From: Faecalimicrobium dakarense
GTDB lineage: Bacteria; Bacillota; Clostridia; Peptostreptococcales; Peptostreptococcaceae
Assembly (NCBI RefSeq): GCF_000499525.1
Contig: NZ_HG529409.1
Location: 1-36,107 of the forward strand
DNA: 36,107 nucleotides
Direction: 5' to 3'
Shown here piece by piece: positions 24,900 through 31,479 of the stretch. Position numbers and translations under genes: made by a program. Position 1 is the first letter of the stretch. Every line of letters starts with the position of its first letter. The notes beneath the pieces were generated by a model. That model was not told where the DNA came from and ran no database searches. It worked only from the letters and a program-made list of their open reading frames with translations.

Positions 24900-25385
24900 T
24901 TAACTATAAAATTTAGATCCACCGGCTAACTGTCTCTTGCCAACTATCTTAGCTAAATTAGTAAGCGATGCTATCTTTATTTCTTTGAAGCTTATAAGAA
25001 ATACAAATTTAAAATCAGTAAATGTCTCATCTATGTTATATACATCAAAGAAGCATCTTACATTATCAAATCTGTACTTATCTTGTAATTCTTCTTCTAT
25101 CTCATCTGTAGCATCTTTTAAATACGCTCTTACGTCTTCAAACAAAACATCAAAGTAAGAATCGTCTAATTCTTCACCAAGTTCTTCTACCAATTCTTCT
25201 ATATCCTGCATATCAAATACTTCTTCAGATAGTTTGCAATCAAATACCATTATATTTTTTTGGTTTATACTATTTGATATATCTTGTATATCTTCAAAAT
25301 CTGGACGCAATCCTAAAATATCTTTAACTTCATTACTTTGTACATGAAATTTTCCTTTTTCATTTTTTAACTCTAACTTTATCAC
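24900..25385 (-). CDS. Hypothetical acidic protein, 161 aa
   Basis: I do not recognise a family. The 161-residue product is soluble and markedly acidic (stretch IEELVEELGEELDDSYFD about 62-79), with mixed alpha/beta character and no signal peptide. The start is GTG 25385, seven bases after a strong GGGGGAGG; no ATG fits. It lies 31 bp after a HAD nucleotidase-like gene and is probably cotranscribed with it. Confidence 0.6.
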   Translation of the reverse strand: MIKLELKNEKGKFHVQSNEVKDILGLRPDFEDIQDISNSINQKNIMVFDCKLSEEVFDMQDIEELVEELGEELDDSYFDVLFEDVRAYLKDATDEIEEELQDKYRFDNVRCFFDVYNIDETFTDFKFVFLISFKEIKIASLTNLAKIVGKRQLAGGSKFYS

Positions 25386-25416
25386 AAGATCGCCTCCCCC
25401 ATCATGTAATAACTAT

Positions 25417-25977
25417 CTATTTATACAAATCTATAAATTCTTTTATTTCCTTCCAGTTATTAACTCTAGTTATATTTTCATGAACTACACCTTTGTTATA
25501 ATTTGTATCTATTAATAAAACTTTAATCCCTTCATCTGCAAGCTGAGTAGCATTATAAGGATTATCTTCTATAAATATGTTGCAGTTTAATACCTTTGCT
25601 TTTTCTACTTTATAGTCACTTCCTAGTAAGTGAACCTCTATACCAGAGAACCCACTTTCTTCTAGCCATGTTTTAGTAATTTCAGTTAAACTTTCACTTC
25701 TTGCTGTTACAAAATATACCGTATTCTCAGCACATAATTCTTCTATTATCTCTTTTGCGCCTTCTACTACTGATGCTTCTCCATATGAGTGCATATATTT
25801 TTCGTGGAATTCACTTAGCATCTTATCCATTTTTATTTCATATAAAGTTTCCCAATTACAAGTATTGCATTGTTCTTCTGTTATATCCTTATTATATAAT
25901 TCATTTAAGTATGGTATAAAGTGATATGGACTTGTTATTGTTCCGTCTATATCAACGCATATATTTAGTTTGTTCAT
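25417..25977 (-). CDS. HAD-superfamily hydrolase, 5'(3')-deoxyribonucleotidase-like
   Basis: A 186-residue HAD phosphatase. Motif I is CVDIDGTI (nucleophile Asp9 and acid/base Asp11), motif II is FVTARSES, and the C-terminal acidic motif is IFIEDNPYNA. Size and order fit the 5'(3')-deoxyribonucleotidase/NT5C-like group, which removes phosphate from nucleotides. The ATG at 25977 is preferred over that at 25998, because GGGAGG lies between them, five bases before the former. First gene of a probable two-gene unit with the acidic 161-residue protein. Confidence 0.82.
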   Translation of the reverse strand: MNKLNICVDIDGTITSPYHFIPYLNELYNKDITEEQCNTCNWETLYEIKMDKMLSEFHEKYMHSYGEASVVEGAKEIIEELCAENTVYFVTARSESLTEITKTWLEESGFSGIEVHLLGSDYKVEKAKVLNCNIFIEDNPYNATQLADEGIKVLLIDTNYNKGVVHENITRVNNWKEIKEFIDLYK

Positions 25978-26077
25978 ATTATCCTCCCTATTTCCCATCT
26001 GATTTATAGTTAAGACATTATAGCATATGTTAAATTATAAATCAAAATATATAATTTAAGTATATGTATATAATACC

Positions 26078-26105
26078 AAAAGCTTACCTTAAAAGGTAAG
26101 CTTTT
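26078..26105 (-). terminator. Hairpin after the membrane protein gene
   Basis: Perfect 13-bp arms (AAAAGCTTACCTT) around two bases; the 3' arm on the minus strand ends in TTTT. It follows the membrane protein gene stop by about 12 bp, so it probably terminates it. The following T-run is short. Confidence 0.65.
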
Positions 26106-26116
26106 AAATAGATTTA

Positions 26117-26965
26117 TTACATTTTATCATTTAAATCACTTAATCTCTCTTTAAAACTAGTTATATGTTTATCTGATAATTTTAAGTACTCTGTTATTTT
26201 TCCTATATATTTAGGATTTTTAGTTTCTATAAGTTTAGAAGCAGATTCCATAGCCTTCTCCCTTAATTCATATGCTTTTTTAACATCATCTCTAGCATTA
26301 TATAGTACTTGTGTATAATCTTTCTCTGAAAGAGATGGTATGTTCATATCATCATACATAGATATAACTTCTTTACACATCTTTTGGGCATATTCTACGT
26401 CTTCTTCTATACTATCTAAATGCTTAAGATTTTCAGATATATTTTTAGTATATGGCATACAGTCTCTCATAGGAACTAAGGCTACTGTTTCTATATCATA
26501 TATTTCTTTTTTAAATTCTGTTACAATTTCTTTATCCGTTTTTTCTTTAGTAATAGACACTTCTTCTATTTTATCATTTTTTGATAAATCATTATCTTCT
26601 TTAACTTTATTATCAGATTTATCATTATTTTTTGCAACTTCATTTTCGTTGCTAGATTTATTATCTATTTCTACATTACTAGTAGTTTTTTCTTTTTTAT
26701 TTTCTTTATCTTGCTCCTCATAATCTTTTTCAAAATTTGAAGCATATTTATCTTTATATCGTTCATCAAAGGCATAGTTTTGATAATACATAGCCTCTCT
26801 TATTTTATTTAAACCACTCATATACATATTTGTTATTACTATTGTACTTACTAGCACTATATAAATACTACTGTATATACAAGATCTTTTAAAGTTGTTG
26901 TAATTCCTAAATAGAACTATTAAGGGTATAAGATATAAAAATAAGAATACTAATATCCATCTCAT
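26117..26965 (-). CDS. Membrane-anchored protein of unknown function
   Basis: No family recognised. The 282-residue product has two N-terminal hydrophobic spans (about 3-20 and 33-55), then a long hydrophilic linker rich in Lys, Glu, Asn, Asp and Ser (about 85-160), and a helical C-terminal domain (about 165-282) with many charged heptad-like residues, possibly coiled coil. The start is ATG 26965, nine bases after AAAGGAGA; two earlier in-frame ATG codons have no ribosome site. The outer domain probably projects to the cell surface. Codon use is like its neighbours. Confidence 0.6.
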   Translation of the reverse strand: MRWILVFLFLYLIPLIVLFRNYNNFKRSCIYSSIYIVLVSTIVITNMYMSGLNKIREAMYYQNYAFDERYKDKYASNFEKDYEEQDKENKKEKTTSNVEIDNKSSNENEVAKNNDKSDNKVKEDNDLSKNDKIEEVSITKEKTDKEIVTEFKKEIYDIETVALVPMRDCMPYTKNISENLKHLDSIEEDVEYAQKMCKEVISMYDDMNIPSLSEKDYTQVLYNARDDVKKAYELREKAMESASKLIETKNPKYIGKITEYLKLSDKHITSFKERLSDLNDKM

Positions 26966-27061
26966 TAATAACAATCTCCTTTTCATGTATATGGAACTAA
27001 AATGATCCATTATACCTATTTTTATCCATTTAGTTTATATTATTTACAACTTTTTAATTTA

Positions 27062-27754
27062 TTAATCCATTATTTTTATTAAATTAAAGTCCAGATAATC
27101 ACAAGAGGCAAGTACATATTCTACTCCATTTCTAGTACCTTTTAGCCCCATTTTGAAAGATTCTTTTCCATGTAAGTGACCGTATATAACTTTTTCAACT
27201 TTATATTCTTCAAATAACTTAGTATATAAAGATTCTTCAAGCTTATCGTTAGTTGGAGGATAATGAGTTATTGCAATTATCTTAGAATATCCTTTTTTAC
27301 GAGCTGATTCTAATGATAATCTTAATCTATTTTCTTCTCTTATATAGATTTTTTCATCATTTTTATCAAACTTTACATCATTTGGACAAATCCATCCTCT
27401 TCCTCCACATATTGCATAATCTTTATACTCATAAAAATTAGTTTGTAAAAACTTCATATCATCATATAATTTATTTAATCCTGTAACTGTTGTCCACCAA
27501 TAATCATGATTTCCTTTTATAAAAATCTTTTTACCTGGTAAGTTATCTATTATATCTAAATCTGCTTTTCCTTCAGTTAAATTTATTCCCCATGAAGTAT
27601 CTCCTAGAACTAAGACTAAATCATCTTCTTTTACATTGGCCTTCCAATCGTCAATAATTTTACTTTCATGGTTTATCCAATTATCACCAAATACATCCAT
27701 CGGTTTATCCACTGCCGTTGAAAAGTGTAAATCTCCTATTGCATATAAGCTCAT
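27062..27754 (-). CDS. Calcineurin-like metallophosphoesterase
   Basis: A 230-residue phosphoesterase with the full metal-binding set: GDLHF (Asp8, His10), VLGDTSWG (about 50), GNHDYWW (about 80), a histidine in THYPP (about 163) and GHLHG (about 191). These residues hold two metal ions that cleave phosphoester bonds. The substrate is not evident. The second ATG (27754) is preferred, since AAAGGA is eight bases before it but only two before the ATG at 27760. Downstream of, but separated by a weak terminator from, the alarmone synthetase gene. Confidence 0.88.
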   Translation of the reverse strand: MSLYAIGDLHFSTAVDKPMDVFGDNWINHESKIIDDWKANVKEDDLVLVLGDTSWGINLTEGKADLDIIDNLPGKKIFIKGNHDYWWTTVTGLNKLYDDMKFLQTNFYEYKDYAICGGRGWICPNDVKFDKNDEKIYIREENRLRLSLESARKKGYSKIIAITHYPPTNDKLEESLYTKLFEEYKVEKVIYGHLHGKESFKMGLKGTRNGVEYVLASCDYLDFNLIKIMD

Positions 27755-27803
27755 ATTCATAATCCTTTCTAATGTCCCTTTAGTTTACTTTCCATCTAAA
27801 AAA

Positions 27804-27827
27804 GAAAGCTATCCACTGGCATGGATA
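27804..27827 (-). terminator. Weak terminator after relQ-like gene
   Basis: A short stem (TATCCA/TGGATA) followed on the minus strand by GCTTTCTTTTTTAG, immediately after the alarmone synthetase stop. Stem is only about six bp. Confidence 0.5.
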
Positions 27828-27836
27828 ACCCTCTAG

Positions 27837-28622
27837 TTATTTTTTATATTGTTGTAACAATCCATCTATTTCTTTTTTTAAGTTAATTATTTCTGTTATA
27901 TCTCTTTCATTATCGATTTTATCTAATCTTCTTTGAAATAATATAGCTTTATGAGTCTCTCCCACATTATATAATTCTTGAATTTTATTTAAAACATCTC
28001 TTACTGTTATAGACTTTACTCGATACATAACTTGTGCTTTCATTATGTCTTCTCTTATTTCACTCATTTCTTGATCCAGTAAGAATGCCGCATCTGCTGC
28101 CCTTCTTAGCCTTACTGCTAAATTTTCTGGTATATAATGCTCATATTTATATTTTAAAGAGTGTTCTATTGTTGCCCAAAAGTTCATAGCTAATGTTCTT
28201 ATTTGTATTTCACATAAAATTTCCTTTGATCCAGCAATTGAATTTATAGGGTACTTTATTATTACATGATAGCTTCTATATCCGCTATCTTTAAAATTTT
28301 CGATATAGTCCTTTTCGTATACTATAGACATATCGCTTCTAGTTTGAATTAGTTCTACTATAGTGTATATATCCTCCACGAACTGGCACATTATTCTAAT
28401 ACCCGCTATATCTTCCATTTCAGCTTCTATATCTTGTATATTTAAACGCTTAACCTTTGATACTATTGAAGCTATCTTTTTAGTTCTGCCTGTTACAAAT
28501 TCTATCGGAGAGTATTCCCCTTTTGCTAGGAATTCTTTTCTTATATTCTTAAATTTTACCTTTAATTCTTCAACTGCATGTTCATAAGGAGCTAATACTT
28601 CGTCCCACTTTTTGTATTCCAT
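27837..28622 (-). CDS. relQ: Small alarmone synthetase, RelQ family
   Basis: A 261-residue GTP pyrophosphokinase of the small alarmone synthetase type that makes (p)ppGpp from GTP or GDP and ATP. Synthetase motifs: TGRTKKIASIVSK (about 43-55), EDIAGIRIMCQF (about 70), FKDSGYRSYH (about 111), and EIQIRTLAMNFWATIEHSLKYK (about 138-160). No hydrolase, TGS or ACT domain is present. The ATG at 28622 (M4 of the longest frame) is preferred as AAAGG lies nine bases before it. RelQ rather than RelP is judged from overall similarity and is less certain. Confidence 0.9.
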   Translation of the reverse strand: MEYKKWDEVLAPYEHAVEELKVKFKNIRKEFLAKGEYSPIEFVTGRTKKIASIVSKVKRLNIQDIEAEMEDIAGIRIMCQFVEDIYTIVELIQTRSDMSIVYEKDYIENFKDSGYRSYHVIIKYPINSIAGSKEILCEIQIRTLAMNFWATIEHSLKYKYEHYIPENLAVRLRRAADAAFLLDQEMSEIREDIMKAQVMYRVKSITVRDVLNKIQELYNVGETHKAILFQRRLDKIDNERDITEIINLKKEIDGLLQQYKK

Positions 28623-28672
28623 CTCGCTCATCCTTTATTATATTTTTCCAGTTATACTCATTTTAACATAAT

Positions 28673-29584
28673 TTATTTTTTTTGTGTATAATAAAGCAAT
28701 TCTCCTTCATTTATAAGATATTCTACTTCTTCTAAGTCAGCTAAATGACTTATTATAGATAATAATGAAGACTTAAAAAAGTGATATTCTTTATAATTAT
28801 TACTTAAGTTATTATTTTTTATAATATTTTTAAGTAAATTTTCTAACCCTATTGGCTCTTTTAATTGCTCTCTTATTTGATTTAAGTATTTTTCTATAGC
28901 TTCTTTATGTTTATTTATTAAATTATAACTTTCACATTTAGATATAATTTTCCTTCCATGGCTAACTACTAAGTAATCAAAATCTATATTTTTAAGTTTA
29001 TCTAATGAGTCAATTTGATCTTTTATATCATACATGAATAAAAAGTCATATTTACTAAGCATATCCTCACCTATTAAAAGGTCACCTACAAACAATACTT
29101 TATCTTTTGTTAGTATACCTATGCTACCAGGTGTATGCCCCTTAAAATCTATTATATTAAATTCTACATTATTTAATTCTATTACTCCTTCACTTATAAC
29201 TTCATCTATTTGTACTTCGTCTAATGATTTATTTCTTAATTTACCATCCATAAATTTATTACTTTTTCCACCTATTATATATTTAGAAAATAATTCTGGA
29301 TTTTCTATATATAATTTTGCATATTTTGATGATATTATTGATAAATCTTTATATTCTTCCCTAAATTGGTTGCATGCACCATAATGGTCGTTGTGTTCAT
29401 GTGTATTTATTATAAATTTTGGTTTTATATTATTTGATTTTAGTACATCAATTATCCTTTTGGGCCTTAAGCCACATAACCCTGGGTCTATAATAAGCGC
29501 GCTATTATCATCATATAAATATATACCTGTATTTGTTCCACCTTTTATATAAAAAGTATTTTCTTTTATATTTGTTAAGTCCAT
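28673..29584 (-). CDS. Metallo-beta-lactamase fold hydrolase
   Basis: A 303-residue MBL-fold enzyme. The zinc motif THEHNDHYGA (His62, His64, Asp66, His67) and GHTPGS (about 155) are present, with VGDLL and VSHGRK giving the later ligands. The C-terminal third (about 215-303) is helical and probably gives substrate specificity; its role is not clear. Likely a glyoxalase II-like or other general hydrolase. It starts 13 bp after the YkgJ-type gene, with AGGAG before the ATG, and is probably cotranscribed with it. Confidence 0.88.
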   Translation of the reverse strand: MDLTNIKENTFYIKGGTNTGIYLYDDNSALIIDPGLCGLRPKRIIDVLKSNNIKPKFIINTHEHNDHYGACNQFREEYKDLSIISSKYAKLYIENPELFSKYIIGGKSNKFMDGKLRNKSLDEVQIDEVISEGVIELNNVEFNIIDFKGHTPGSIGILTKDKVLFVGDLLIGEDMLSKYDFLFMYDIKDQIDSLDKLKNIDFDYLVVSHGRKIISKCESYNLINKHKEAIEKYLNQIREQLKEPIGLENLLKNIIKNNNLSNNYKEYHFFKSSLLSIISHLADLEEVEYLINEGELLYYTQKK

Positions 29585-29597
29585 TTTAGCTCCTACT

Positions 29598-30326
29598 TTA
29601 TAGTAATATTTTTTTAAGTCTATTTACAGTTCTTATTCTTATAGCTTCCTCTTTTGATACTCTTATTTTTATGTTATAAGCTGTATTTTCGTTCAATAGA
29701 CTTTCAATGAAATATTCAACTATTCCTCTGTCTTTAAATTCTATATCTATAATACCTTTTGAGTATAATTTCGAATCTAAGGTCATTAATTCATCTGAAA
29801 AGTTAAGCCTTGTTGACTTATCTAAGTAATCTTTTTCCGGTTTAAAACTCTCACAATAATTTATTTTATAATTTACTACTTCATCACTGATATCAAATCC
29901 ATACTTTGATTTCATTAGCTTTTTATAGTCTAAGTTTCTCTTTGTAACATTTAATAAATTTTTATTATAGTCTTCTTTTTTCCAATGACCAAATAATCTA
30001 CAATTTAAAGGTCTAACTTCGTATATTAAACATCTATTGTTTTCATCTTTAAAAGGACAAGGACTCTTTTTTATATATTCAAAAAAATAATATTCTAATA
30101 CCTTACTTAAACATTTCTTTCTTAATTCATTGTTCCCTTTTAAGTATTCAAATATATTTATAAATTCTATTAAATTGATTCCAACAGATTCCATACAGCA
30201 GTTTCCACACCCACTGCAATTTCCACTTGGTAAAGAATTATATACTTTATTCAATTTATTTAATAATTCATTTTCCTTAGAATAATCTATGCAATTTAAT
30301 ATATCAATCTTTTTTATACTAGTCAT
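29598..30326 (-). CDS. YkgJ-type cysteine cluster protein
   Basis: A 242-residue protein with the YkgJ (zinc/iron-chelating) cysteine pattern: GNCSGCGNCC (Cys37, 40, 43, 44) and a later group CPFKDENNRCLIYEVRPLNC (about 97-116). This suggests an iron-sulfur or zinc site. The C-terminal half (about 140-242) is not recognised. The function of the family is not established. Cotranscribed with the MBL-fold hydrolase; its start follows AAGGAG. Confidence 0.82.
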   Translation of the reverse strand: MTSIKKIDILNCIDYSKENELLNKLNKVYNSLPSGNCSGCGNCCMESVGINLIEFINIFEYLKGNNELRKKCLSKVLEYYFFEYIKKSPCPFKDENNRCLIYEVRPLNCRLFGHWKKEDYNKNLLNVTKRNLDYKKLMKSKYGFDISDEVVNYKINYCESFKPEKDYLDKSTRLNFSDELMTLDSKLYSKGIIDIEFKDRGIVEYFIESLLNENTAYNIKIRVSKEEAIRIRTVNRLKKILL

Positions 30327-30411
30327 TATTATTACTCCTTGTTATAATTATTAGGTTAATACAAACAATTATTATAACACATTTTTTATGATTAATTATA
30401 GGAGGCATTTT

Positions 30412-30663
30412 ATGAATAGATATACAAAAATAATAAACATGATGGATAGTTACTTCACTAAGGATTATGAAAAACAAAAAAAGAATATAACTAAGGTTAG
30501 AGAAGTTAGAGAAGAAACAGTTAGAAAGTTCTTCTTACAAGGTGATTGTGAGGTTTTAGTTATACTTGAAGAATCAGGTAAAGAAATCCTTATAGATGAT
30601 TTTTCATCTGACGAAGATATAAAAAAATATCTTGGTCCTAAATTTATAAATAAAAAAAGATAA
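30412..30663 (+). CDS. Small conserved-looking hypothetical protein, 83 aa
   Basis: Family not recognised. The 83-residue product is charged, with an N-terminal basic helix (YEKQKKNITKVREVREETVRKF, in two parts about 17-38) and a C-terminal beta-rich acidic part (EVLVILEESGKEILIDDF). The start is ATG 30412 after AGGAGG; an earlier in-frame ATG lacks a site. A good terminator follows directly. It is divergent from the YkgJ-type gene. Confidence 0.62.
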   Translation: MNRYTKIINMMDSYFTKDYEKQKKNITKVREVREETVRKFFLQGDCEVLVILEESGKEILIDDFSSDEDIKKYLGPKFINKKR

Positions 30664-30669
30664 TTAATT

Positions 30670-30693
30670 AAAAGGATGTTTTCGCATCCTTTT
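30670..30693 (+). terminator. Terminator after the 83-aa gene
   Basis: Nine-bp stem AAAAGGATG with loop TTTTCG, then a T6 run, seven bases after the stop. Confidence 0.88.
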
Positions 30694-30773
30694 TTATATT
30701 TAAATAAAGTTTTAAAATTTCTAAATTTTTTTACAAATATGTATAAATTAATTTTAGGTGTCCATAATAGTAG

Positions 30774-30845
30774 TATAAAATTAAATATTTAACTCAATCT
30801 CCCCCAATTTGAGCTTCCGTTCCCCCAACGGAAGCTCTTTTTATA
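30774..30845 (+). ncRNA. Candidate small RNA with two C-rich hairpin loops
   Basis: After the terminator of the 83-aa gene and before the next gene lies an independent terminator: stem GAGCTTCCGTT (30811-30821) with its complement at 30827-30837, a loop of five C, and T5. Just upstream a smaller stem CTCAA/TTGAG (30793-30797, 30809-30813) shows the loop TCTCCCCCAAT. A -10-like TATAAA is at 30774-30779; start would be about 30787, giving a transcript near 60 nt. C-rich loops of this kind are the pairing sites of many Gram-positive small RNAs against Shine-Dalgarno sequences. No ORF is present. Could also be only a stray terminator. Confidence 0.5.
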
Positions 30846-30924
30846 TTTTTGTATATAAGATATAATTATTTATATAAATAATATAGACAACTTGCCAAAT
30901 CAAAATAAGAAATGAGGTATAACC

Positions 30925-31263
30925 ATGATACAAATAGGAAACTTAAACTTAGATACAGACTTTGAATATAGAATAATCAGAGAAGAAGAAAATGATATTG
31001 ATTTATTTATAGATATAAATTACCGTAGTTTGGATGTAAATTCTCAAGGTTCTAATTTATTTTCATCTAGAATACAATTCCCTTTTGTTAGATCATTAAT
31101 ACTTAGAATTAGCAAAGAAAATAATCTTATGACTGTTCATCTAATGAGAGATATAGATTTATTCTCTGCATTTGCCAATTTTGAAGTTGATTATAAAGAT
31201 TCAATAATAAGTATAAAAAATGACCTTGAAAAAGTCGTTATAAATAAATCTTCTATAAAATAA
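30925..31263 (+). CDS. Hypothetical protein, 112 aa
   Basis: Family not recognised. The 112-residue soluble product is rich in Ile, Asp, Asn and Ser and appears mostly beta-stranded, with repeated alternating hydrophobic/charged strands (IDLFIDINYRSLDV, then SLILRIS). No signal peptide or membrane span. The ATG has GAGG eight bases upstream. Single-gene unit between the candidate small RNA and a GC-rich terminator. Confidence 0.6.
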   Translation: MIQIGNLNLDTDFEYRIIREEENDIDLFIDINYRSLDVNSQGSNLFSSRIQFPFVRSLILRISKENNLMTVHLMRDIDLFSAFANFEVDYKDSIISIKNDLEKVVINKSSIK

Positions 31264-31267
31264 TAAG

Positions 31268-31300
31268 GGGGCCTTAATAGGCCCCTTTTATTTTTTATAT
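31268..31300 (+). terminator. Terminator after the 112-aa gene
   Basis: GC-rich stem GGGGCCT with loop TAAT and complement AGGCCCC, then a T-rich tail, immediately after the stop codon. Confidence 0.85.
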
Positions 31301-31404
31301 TATTTATATAAATTATATTAGCTTTGTTACTTCAAGTCAATTTAATTTTCTGAATTTTTCAAATTATTAGTTTTTATTATATTTAAAATCAATTATATTT
31401 TTTT

Positions 31405-31444
31405 ATCAAAATAAAGGGGTCTTAATGGCCCCCCCTATTTTGAT
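31405..31444 (-). terminator. Hairpin downstream of adhE, related to the preceding terminator
   Basis: Arms ATCAAAATA/TATTTTGAT plus GGGG/CCCC with a small bulge; the middle sequence (AAGGGG, CTTAAT, GGCCCC) is clearly similar to that of the plus-strand terminator 140 bp away. On the minus strand the 3' arm reads CCCCTTTATTTTG, so it can end adhE transcription. Confidence 0.6.
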
Positions 31445-31479
31445 ATTTATATTAATTCTTATTTAAAATGCATTTGCTA

